Of a stretch of DNA of 64,000 bases, positions 18,451 to 25,171 are shown one piece after another; positions within the stretch are counted from its first letter, which is position 1, and every line of letters starts with the position of its first letter. A program made the position numbers and the translations under genes. The notes beneath the pieces are model-generated. The model ran no database searches. It had not been told where the DNA came from and worked only from the letters and a program-made list of their open reading frames with translations. Source of the DNA: Anaerolineales bacterium (GTDB taxonomy: Bacteria; Chloroflexota; Anaerolineae; Anaerolineales; Villigracilaceae); NCBI GenBank assembly GCA_016789305.1, contig JAEURJ010000025.1:159603-223602 (forward strand), written 5' to 3'.

Positions 18451-19461
18451 ATGACAAGTAAATCGGCAACCATCAAAGCAGTAGCGAAACGAGCCGGTGT
18501 TTCTACAACAACCGTTTCACACGCTTTAAATCATGCTGACCGCGTAACACCAGAGCTACGGGAGCGGGTCTTGCAAGCAGCCAAAGAACTGGGTTATCAA
18601 CCCAACCCATATGCTCGTAGCTTACGCATTGGGCGCACTGGGTTGATCGCAGTCATCATTCCAGATATCTGCAACCCGGTTTTTCCGGAAATGACGCGTG
18701 CAATTCAGGATGAACTTGCCAAAGCCGGCTTAGATACGGTAATTTACAACACAGATGTTCCAGCGGGTATGTCAACCGTCCATGTCTCTCATTACCGCTC
18801 CTATTTTCGCGCCAAACGCTTCGACGGAATCATTATTGCTGATCCCGCTACTCTGGACACGGAAAGCGAGTTTGAGAACCTGGAATTACCAATTGTGCGC
18901 ATCGGAAATTCAGAAAGAACTCCCATGGACCAGGTGTGTATCGATGAGCATGGCGTGGGATATGATGCTGCAAGATACTTGATCCAGCATGGGCACCGAC
19001 GAATCGGCATCATTGCCGGAGAACAGCGCTTCTTTACCGGCCGCGAGACCTTGCGTGGTTATCGAGATGCGCTGCGCGATTTCAACGTTGATCTAGATGA
19101 TGACCTTATATTTGCAGGTACCTACCTACGCCCGGCTGGTGTTGAAGGGATCCAATATTTCCTAGCTCTGAAAAATCCGCCCACAGCCGTGCTGGCAGCC
19201 AACGATGTGATGGCAACTGCTGCGGTCGGCGCTACTCTTGATAGTGGAAAGCGTATCCCCCAAGACATTTCCATCATTGGCATAGATAATATGCCCCAGA
19301 CAACAGATATCCGTCCCGCATTAACCACCGTTGACCGCGAGCTGCGTGCCCAGGGCCGTACCGCTGCTGAGCTGCTGCTGCGCCGTCTCACGGGTGATAA
19401 AACCAATATGCCCGAATCAGTTCTCATTCCACATCACATTGTCGAGCGCAATTCTGTTTGA
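18451..19461 (+). CDS. LacI-family transcriptional repressor
   Basis: The product has 336 residues. The N-terminal HTH and hinge are typical: ATIKAVAKRAGVSTTTVSHALN, then LGYQPNPYARSLR. A periplasmic-binding-protein-like effector domain follows (LIAVIIPDICNPVFPEM, DGIIIADPA, GHRRIGIIAG, AVLAANDVMA, SIIGIDNMP). It most likely binds a sugar released by the GH172/glycosidase enzymes and controls the divergent operon. Palindromes at both promoters support this. No strong ribosome site is seen. Confidence 0.93.
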   Translation: MTSKSATIKAVAKRAGVSTTTVSHALNHADRVTPELRERVLQAAKELGYQPNPYARSLRIGRTGLIAVIIPDICNPVFPEMTRAIQDELAKAGLDTVIYNTDVPAGMSTVHVSHYRSYFRAKRFDGIIIADPATLDTESEFENLELPIVRIGNSERTPMDQVCIDEHGVGYDAARYLIQHGHRRIGIIAGEQRFFTGRETLRGYRDALRDFNVDLDDDLIFAGTYLRPAGVEGIQYFLALKNPPTAVLAANDVMATAAVGATLDSGKRIPQDISIIGIDNMPQTTDIRPALTTVDRELRAQGRTAAELLLRRLTGDKTNMPESVLIPHHIVERNSV

Positions 19462-19589
19462 ACCACTGGATATAATCTATTGTCGCGCTGTGTTTCTCTC
19501 ACAGGGCGACAATGTCTTCGTTGAGATAGGGGAAATTCATGACTTATCCTCCCGCAATCCAGCAAGATTAATAAGTGGACCCAATCTGG

Positions 19590-19793
19590 ATCCGACCATC
19601 GTATAGCTTGTTGCAACATCCTTCGGCTGCCAGAAACTATAACGATGCCATAGCCTTGTTGAGCAGACTTCAGCAGTTACCTGAATTCCAGGGGATATAG
19701 ACGAATTTCATCACTATTGTGCGGGAGTTGGACGAGCGTTACAGGAAACTCACGACGCTGATCGAGCGGTTGAAAAAGAAGGGCTGGATTTGA
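19590..19793 (+). pseudogene. Gene remnant, C-terminal end (possibly SWIM-type)
   Basis: One frame reads LQHPSAARNYNDAIALLSRL, an in-frame TAG at 19701-19703, then FITIVRELDERYRKLTTLIE and RLKKKGWI followed by TGA at 19791. The helical, TPR-like text with a charged end looks like the C-terminus of a protein, with a shape seen in SWIM zinc-finger proteins, but no N-terminal part remains. I read it as a decayed gene; the family guess is weak. Confidence 0.5.
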
Positions 19794-19822
19794 AGGATCA
19801 CGTGTACAGCAATAAGTCAGGC

Positions 19823-19867
19823 GGCTGCAACTGTAAATAAAGAATTCTATTATTTACAGTTGCAGCC
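19823..19867. repeat. 18-bp perfect inverted repeat upstream of fic
   Basis: Arms 19823-19840 and 19850-19867 pair without mismatch around a nine-base loop. It ends 54 bases before the Fic start. It could end transcription of the former gene or act as an operator for the Fic gene. Confidence 0.6.
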
Positions 19868-19921
19868 ATAAGTGTTATCATGGACCCACTTTATGCACAA
19901 CACCAATAAATGGAAGGTGCA

Positions 19922-21079
19922 ATGGATCCGAATGATTTTCGCGCTCCAGAGACGGGGCAGGTTGTCAAAACTCAAAAGGGTTACTTTGCTTTTATTCCAG
20001 CGCCCTTGCCTCCCGACCTGGACTGGTCATTGCCTTTGGTTTCGGCATTATCGGATGCAGAGCGTGACTTGAGCCGCCTGGCTACAATCGCAGGTGCTTT
20101 CCCTTTTCCACGGCTTTTGACCCAGCCTTTTATGCGCCGTGAGGCAGTACTCTCCTCCCGTATTGAAGGCACACGTGCGACTCTGGCAGAGTTATACACC
20201 TATGAGTCTGCGCAGTTATCCTTTATTGAGTCCGGTACTGATGTACGTGAGGTGCATAATTATGTCACCGCACTGGATTATGGATTGGAACGATTGAAGA
20301 CGTTGCCGATCAGTCTTCGATTGATCCGTGAACTCCACGAGAAGCTGATGCAGGATGTGCGCGGTGGGAACCTAACCCCTGGTGAATTTCGCCGTACCCA
20401 GAACTGGATTGGACCTGCCGGCAGTACCATTATGACGGCAACATATGTTCCTCCTCCAGTAGATGAGATGCACTTGGGATTGGGCGATTTGGAGAACTTT
20501 ATCCATGCACGCACTGAGGTACCCGCTCTGGCACGTGCCGCCATGATCCATTATCAGTTCGAAGCTCTCCACCCATTTCTGGATGGCAATGGGCGCGTAG
20601 GACGCCTTCTGATGGCACTGTTGTTCGCCGGATGGAACATCCTTCCCCAGCCGTTGCTAAATCTGAGTGTTTACTTTGAACGATATCGGCAGGAATATTA
20701 TGATCGCTTATTAGCTGTATCCCAGCGAGGCGACTGGGATGCCTGGCTTCGTTTTTTCATGCGTGGCGTAAGCATTCAGGCGCAGGACAGCCTCATGCGC
20801 ATGGATCACCTGGAGTCCATGCGCTCGAAGTATCAACCTCTCGTGGATGCCCAGAAAAACTCTGAGCGCATGGCAACAGTGGTTGACTTCCTGTTTGGTC
20901 GCCCAATCTTCAATGCAAAGCAATTGGCAGAAAGCGTAAACATGCCCTTCAAGACTGCTCGACAATATATTGAGAAGCTTGTTCAGGCAGGTGTTTTACG
21001 CGAAATTACAGGAAATGCACGCAACCAGATTTATCGGGCCGATGAAGTTTTCAGTGCACTGGATCACATTCAGGTTTAA
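19922..21079 (+). CDS. Fic domain protein, autoinhibited class
   Basis: The product has 385 residues. The catalytic Fic motif HPFLDGNGRVGR is complete at 217-228 (His217). The inhibitory motif SSRIEGT lies N-terminal at 78-84 (Glu82 blocks ATP binding in class II Fic proteins). Residues 310-385 look like a winged helix (FNAKQLAESVNMPFKTARQYIEKL). The family transfers AMP to protein hydroxyl groups; targets are unknown. No partner antitoxin gene is present, as expected for the self-inhibited class. GGAAGG lies four bases before the ATG at 19922; the upstream ATG at 19910 has no ribosome site. Confidence 0.9.
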   Translation: MDPNDFRAPETGQVVKTQKGYFAFIPAPLPPDLDWSLPLVSALSDAERDLSRLATIAGAFPFPRLLTQPFMRREAVLSSRIEGTRATLAELYTYESAQLSFIESGTDVREVHNYVTALDYGLERLKTLPISLRLIRELHEKLMQDVRGGNLTPGEFRRTQNWIGPAGSTIMTATYVPPPVDEMHLGLGDLENFIHARTEVPALARAAMIHYQFEALHPFLDGNGRVGRLLMALLFAGWNILPQPLLNLSVYFERYRQEYYDRLLAVSQRGDWDAWLRFFMRGVSIQAQDSLMRMDHLESMRSKYQPLVDAQKNSERMATVVDFLFGRPIFNAKQLAESVNMPFKTARQYIEKLVQAGVLREITGNARNQIYRADEVFSALDHIQV

Positions 21080-21202
21080 TTGGGATGATGGGCGTGGTTC
21101 GGAAAGCGCGATCGTTGCCCCAATATATAGCCTAAGAGGCAATATAATCGCAAAGGAACACATCTTTTCTCAGCATGTATGCTAATAAAGAAAGGAAAAT
21201 TG

Positions 21203-21243
21203 CTAAAATAGTGGCATATTTATCTCAAATTCCACTATTTTAG
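21203..21243. terminator. Hairpin between fic and mvaD
   Basis: A 12-bp perfect stem (CTAAAATAGTGG with CCACTATTTTAG) has a 17-base loop. It lies downstream of fic and 13 bases before mvaD. It may be a weak terminator or a structure in the mvaD leader. Confidence 0.45.
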
Positions 21244-21256
21244 TGATCGAAATGTC

Positions 21257-22234
21257 ATGAATACGCATACCATCACTGCTCAAAGCTCGCCTAACATTGC
21301 ATTCATTAAATACTGGGGAAATCGCGATAACACAATGAGACTTCCCGCGAACGGCTCCATCTCGATGAATTTGGATGGACTCTTCACCCGCACCAGCGTG
21401 ACGTTTAACGCCTCCGCCCAAACCGACAGCCTGCTCATCAACAACAAGCCTGTCACCGGCCCAGGCTTAACTCGCGTCTCCTACATCCTCGATCTTGTTC
21501 GTGAGATGGCGAAGATAAATGAAAGAGCCGAAGTTAAAAGCGAGAATAACTTTCCCGCAGGTGCTGGGATCGCCTCCTCGGCTTCCGCGTTTGCGGCGCT
21601 GGCTTTATCTGCCAGCAAGGCGGCGGGATTGAATCTGAGCGAACCCGAGCTTTCCGTCCTTGCCCGGCGTGGATCAGGTTCCGCATCACGTTCGATTCCC
21701 GCAGGATTTGTCGAATGGCAAATGGGAAGTAATGAAAAAGATTGCTTTGCCTTTTCCATCGCTCCCGTTGACCATTGGAATCTTGTGGATTGTATTGCCG
21801 TGGTCAGCGCTGCGCACAAAAAGACGGGCTCTACGGAGGGACATGCGCTGGCTGGGACCAGCCCTTTGCAAAATGCGCGCGTGGAAGATGCGCCGCGCCG
21901 GCTTGAAATTTGCCGGAACGCGATTCTCAAGAAGGATTTCGAAGCGTTTGCAGCGATCATCGAACACGATTCAGACATTATGCATTCCGTGATGATGACG
22001 TCCAATCCGCCGTTGATGTATTGGCAGGCTGCGACGGTTGGCATCTTTCACGAAGTGCGTGCCTGGCGTGCCGGCGGACTTCCGGTTGGATATACCGTGG
22101 ATGCGGGCGCAAATGTCCACGTGTTGTGTTTGGGAGAAAAAGCTAAAGAAGTGGAAAAGCGTTTGCGTGAACTGCCCGGCGTGGAAAATGTACTTGTCGC
22201 AGGGGTGGGGGATGCGGCGAAGATCGTCAGCTAG
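21257..22234 (+). CDS. mvaD: Mevalonate-pathway decarboxylase (GHMP family)
   Basis: The product has 325 residues. It shows the decarboxylase N-terminus SPNIAFIKYWGNRD, the GHMP ATP loop FPAGAGIASSASAFAALALS (99-118) and the C-terminal GYTVDAGANVHVL segment with the expected aspartate. It converts diphosphomevalonate to isopentenyl diphosphate in the mevalonate pathway. In the Chloroflexota member Roseiflexus the related enzyme uses phosphomevalonate instead, so the exact substrate is open. No other mevalonate gene is adjacent. The ribosome site is weak. Confidence 0.88.
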   Translation: MNTHTITAQSSPNIAFIKYWGNRDNTMRLPANGSISMNLDGLFTRTSVTFNASAQTDSLLINNKPVTGPGLTRVSYILDLVREMAKINERAEVKSENNFPAGAGIASSASAFAALALSASKAAGLNLSEPELSVLARRGSGSASRSIPAGFVEWQMGSNEKDCFAFSIAPVDHWNLVDCIAVVSAAHKKTGSTEGHALAGTSPLQNARVEDAPRRLEICRNAILKKDFEAFAAIIEHDSDIMHSVMMTSNPPLMYWQAATVGIFHEVRAWRAGGLPVGYTVDAGANVHVLCLGEKAKEVEKRLRELPGVENVLVAGVGDAAKIVS

Positions 22235-22370
22235 GGAATGATAATTGAAATAACAGCAGGCTTGAGTGGGGAACGAGGCGATTAATCGTCTAATAAATCT
22301 TTAACGATTATCAAATCCATTTGAAGATATAATCTCGGTCTCCACACAAAAATGTGGGAAAGGATAAAAA

Positions 22371-23483
22371 ATGGTATCTGGTTTTGTAACATTGATCATT
22401 TTCATTCTCGCCCTGGGCGGGATGATTTTCGTGCATGAGTTGGGACATTTTATTGCTGCGCGTTGGGCGGGAATCGAAGTGGAGGAGTTTGGCATTGGCC
22501 TGCCTTCCAAAAAGTTGGTCACGCTTTTCACCTGGCAGGGAACTGAATTCACGATCCACGCATTGCTGCTCGGCGGCTTTGTGCGCCCGAAAGGTGAGAA
22601 CGACCCCAACATCCCCGGCGGACTTGCATCCGCAAACCCGTGGAAGCGTTTGGTCGTTTTGTTTGCCGGGCCGGTCATGAACCTGTTGACGGCCGTGGTT
22701 GTGTTTTCCATGTTGATCGCCTTCGAAGGAATGCCGGTCACGGGTTCGGTCAATATTCAATCGGTCAGTGACAATTCGCCCGCATCCGATGCGGGCATTC
22801 AAACCGGTGATGTGATCGTTGAGATCAACGGGGAGAAAGTCACCGATATCCAGCCTGCCATCGACATCATTCAGAAAAATCTCGACAAGCCCGTTGACCT
22901 GTTGATCGACCGCAATGGGCAGGAGATCAACCTGACCGCAACGCCCTTGTCGACAAGAAAGAAAACGGAAGGTGCGCTCGGTGTTGCATTGGGATATCCT
23001 TCGCGGCCTGCGACCATTGTGGAAGCCGTTGGCGGTGGAGCGACCATTACTGCGCTTCAAGCAGCCACCATTGTGTATCTACCAGTTGCATTAATTCAAG
23101 GAGCGATCGCTCCGGAAGATGCGCGCTTTGTTGGTTTCAAGGGAATCTTTGACATGTTCGATGTCGCTGTGGAAGAGGATGTGTCCACGAGGCAGGAAGC
23201 TGCCGCGGCGCCATCTCCTGCTGCCGCTCCCAAGCCCACCAACTGGACGTTGAATCTCATCGGTGTGTTGAGCATTTCCCTCGGCGTGATGAATCTTTTC
23301 CCGATCCCCGCGCTGGATGGCGGCCGCATTCTTTTCACACTGCCCGAAATTCTTTTCAAGAAACGCATTCCGATGGAATGGGAAAATACGGTCAATGGCA
23401 TTGCCATGCTGTTGCTCATTGGCTTGATGTTATTTGTAAATGTAATGGATTTTGTGAATCCAGTTCAAATCCCAACCCCATAA
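22371..23483 (+). CDS. rseP: Site-2 (M50) membrane zinc protease
   Basis: The product has 370 residues. The first membrane helix carries the zinc motif VHELGHF (22-26), followed by the VLFAGPVMNLLTAVVVF helix. A single PDZ domain lies at about 120-190 (DNSPASDAGIQTGDVIVEINGEKV). The third zinc-ligand motif NLFPIPALDGGRILF sits near the C-terminus. RseP-type proteases cut membrane-bound anti-sigma factors or signal peptides within the membrane. The PDZ-to-helix region holds an Ala/Pro-rich insertion at about 272-290. AAAGGA precedes the ATG. The HEAT gene follows after three bases. Confidence 0.92.
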   Translation: MVSGFVTLIIFILALGGMIFVHELGHFIAARWAGIEVEEFGIGLPSKKLVTLFTWQGTEFTIHALLLGGFVRPKGENDPNIPGGLASANPWKRLVVLFAGPVMNLLTAVVVFSMLIAFEGMPVTGSVNIQSVSDNSPASDAGIQTGDVIVEINGEKVTDIQPAIDIIQKNLDKPVDLLIDRNGQEINLTATPLSTRKKTEGALGVALGYPSRPATIVEAVGGGATITALQAATIVYLPVALIQGAIAPEDARFVGFKGIFDMFDVAVEEDVSTRQEAAAAPSPAAAPKPTNWTLNLIGVLSISLGVMNLFPIPALDGGRILFTLPEILFKKRIPMEWENTVNGIAMLLLIGLMLFVNVMDFVNPVQIPTP

Positions 23484-23486
23484 ATT

Positions 23487-24491
23487 ATGACCGAATCGAC
23501 CACTTCATTTCAAACTGTCCTTGATGCCTTGCAGGATGCAAAAAAGGATTTTCCCCGGCGCTACCTGCCGCTTTTCTCGGATATCGCTCCGCTTGAGTTG
23601 CAGACCCTTATTGATCTCTGGCCGCGCATCAACCTGACCCGAAAGCTGACTCTGCTCAATGGGCTTTTATCTCTCATGGATTCTGACACCCTCGTCTCCT
23701 TTGAAGATATTGGTTGGTCCCTTTTGAACGACCCGGAAGGAGATGTCCGCGCCTGTGCCATTCGCCTGCTCGCCGAGTCTGATGACCCGGAGTTGGCGGA
23801 ATCATTAATTGAAATCCTGAAAAATGATCCCGACCTTGATCCGCGCCTCGAAGCCGCCAAATTGCTGGGCGAATTTATTTTGCTTGGTGAGTTGGAAGAA
23901 CTCGATGGCGATATACATCACGAAGCCGAGGAAGCTCTGATGAAAGTTGTCAGCGGCGAGGAACATGCTTCGCTGCGGAAACTTGCCTTGGAGTCGGTGG
24001 GGTACTCTTCCCGCGTTGAGGTAGAAACGCTGATTCATACCGCCTTCAATCGGTCCGACCCAACCTGGGTAGCCAGCGCGCTCATCGCCATGGGGCGTTC
24101 CAGCGATGAACAATGGGGCGAAGATGTGGTCAGCATGTTGCTGAACGAAGATCCCCGCATTCGACTCGCCGCTGTACAAGCCGCCGGCGATCTGCGCATT
24201 GAAGACGCGCGTCCCATCATTCTTGGGATGCTGCTCGAAGGCGAAGAAGACGAAGACGATGTCATCGCCGCAGGGATTTGGTCCCTTTCTCAGATCGGTG
24301 GGGAGGATGTGCGCGTATTCCTGACCGATATGTTGGATCGAACCGAGGATGAAGATGTTATCGGCTTTATCGAGGACGCGCTTGAAAACCTCGACCTCAC
24401 CGATGATCTTGAAAAATTTGACTTGCTGGCTTTGGATGAGGATGATCTCGACGAACTGGAAGAAGTCGACGAGACGGACGAGGAAGAATAA
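23487..24491 (+). CDS. HEAT-repeat protein with acidic tail
   Basis: The product has 334 residues. It consists of helical HEAT/PBS-lyase-like repeats (DPEGDVRACAIRLLAESDDPELAESLIEIL, LRKLALESVGYSSR, DPRIRLAAVQAAGDLRIEDARPIILGML) and ends in a very acidic tail (EDDLDELEEVDETDEEE). Such proteins serve as protein-binding scaffolds. The gene starts three bases after rseP and is probably translated with it, so a role near the protease or its substrates is possible but not shown. Confidence 0.85.
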   Translation: MTESTTSFQTVLDALQDAKKDFPRRYLPLFSDIAPLELQTLIDLWPRINLTRKLTLLNGLLSLMDSDTLVSFEDIGWSLLNDPEGDVRACAIRLLAESDDPELAESLIEILKNDPDLDPRLEAAKLLGEFILLGELEELDGDIHHEAEEALMKVVSGEEHASLRKLALESVGYSSRVEVETLIHTAFNRSDPTWVASALIAMGRSSDEQWGEDVVSMLLNEDPRIRLAAVQAAGDLRIEDARPIILGMLLEGEEDEDDVIAAGIWSLSQIGGEDVRVFLTDMLDRTEDEDVIGFIEDALENLDLTDDLEKFDLLALDEDDLDELEEVDETDEEE

Positions 24492-24505
24492 CTAATTTTA
24501 ATAAT

Positions 24506-24537
24506 AAAAAAATCCTCCAACAAGGAGGACTTTTTTT
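24506..24537. terminator. Terminator of the rseP-HEAT operon
   Basis: A-rich sequence, stem TCCTCC-AACAA-GGAGGA, then a seven-T tract at 24531-24537. It lies 14 bases after the HEAT gene stop. Confidence 0.85.
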
Positions 24538-24538
24538 G

Positions 24539-24585
24539 TGAGCGCGGAGAGGCTCGAATAACATCCCCCTGCGGGGACTCTCAAC
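24539..24585 (-). pseudogene. Partial tRNA-Lys copy with 19-base insertion
   Basis: The 3' part of the neighbouring tRNA-Lys (acceptor and T-arm region) is repeated here, but 19 bases (24559-24577) are inserted in the T-loop. The 5' half is missing, so it cannot form a tRNA. The adjacent terminator hairpin is also duplicated. Confidence 0.75.
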
Positions 24586-24588
24586 AAA

Positions 24589-24617
24589 AAAAAGTCCTCC
24601 TAAAAGGAGGACTTTTT
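24589..24617 (-). terminator. Terminator of tRNA-Lys
   Basis: A 12-bp perfect stem (AAAAAGTCCTCC with GGAGGACTTTTT, loop TAAAA) lies two bases past the tRNA 3' end, with a T-tract on the minus strand. Confidence 0.85.
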
Positions 24618-24618
24618 G

Positions 24619-24690
24619 TGAGCGCGGAGAGGCTCGAACTCTCAACAAATAGCTTAAAAGGCTACTGCTCTGCCATTGAGCTACGCGCCC
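24619..24690 (-). tRNA. tRNA-Lys (anticodon UUU)
   Basis: The 72-base minus-strand sequence folds as a cloverleaf: acceptor GGGCGCG with CGCGCTC (one G-T pair), D-arm AGCTCAATGGCAGAGC, anticodon loop CTTTTAA with anticodon TTT, and T-arm with GTTCGAGCC. CCA is not encoded. Confidence 0.95.
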
Positions 24691-24771
24691 GTATTTCTAG
24701 AGCGGGCAATATTCTATCATGTGAAAGTAATACGGGCAAGGCACGCCGCATCCGTATCGGTGGAGGTAAAA

Positions 24772-25095
24772 ATGACAGACGTAAAATATGTAACAGAACA
24801 GGATTTTCAACAGGAAGTCATCGGTTCCGATCTCCCTGTGCTCGTCGATTTCACCGCGGATTGGTGCCAGCCCTGTAAAATGATCGCCCCGATCGTTCAT
24901 CAACTCGCCGGCGAGTGGGATGGCAAGGTGAAAGTGGTCAAATTGGATGCAGATGCCAACCCAAATATCATGATGCAGTATGGCGTGATGGGCATTCCCA
25001 CTTTGATGCTTTTCAAAAGCGGCGAACTCAAGGAACGCATGACGGGCTATCAGCCGAAGGATAAACTGGTGGCAAAAGTCACACCGCACGTGTGA
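24772..25095 (+). CDS. trxA: Thioredoxin
   Basis: The product has 107 residues, the normal size. The active site is WCQPC (31-35), with Gln in place of the usual Gly. Other thioredoxin landmarks are VLVDFTADWC, KLDADANPNIMMQYGVMGIPTLMLF (cis-Pro in GIPT) and a final helix. It reduces protein disulfides in the cytosol. GGAGGT lies five bases before the ATG at 24772; the open frame continues upstream over the tRNA gene and is not used. It is transcribed divergently from tRNA-Lys. Confidence 0.93.
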   Translation: MTDVKYVTEQDFQQEVIGSDLPVLVDFTADWCQPCKMIAPIVHQLAGEWDGKVKVVKLDADANPNIMMQYGVMGIPTLMLFKSGELKERMTGYQPKDKLVAKVTPHV

Positions 25096-25171
25096 TTTTA
25101 GAAATTCGTGCCTACAGTATAATGGAGCCGATCATGATCGGCTCCATTTCTGTTTAACATTACGAGGTCCA

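Noticed and set aside
19922..21079. Possible Fic/Doc toxin-antitoxin operon
   Set aside because: The inhibitory SSRIEGT motif is inside the same protein and no small antitoxin gene is adjacent.
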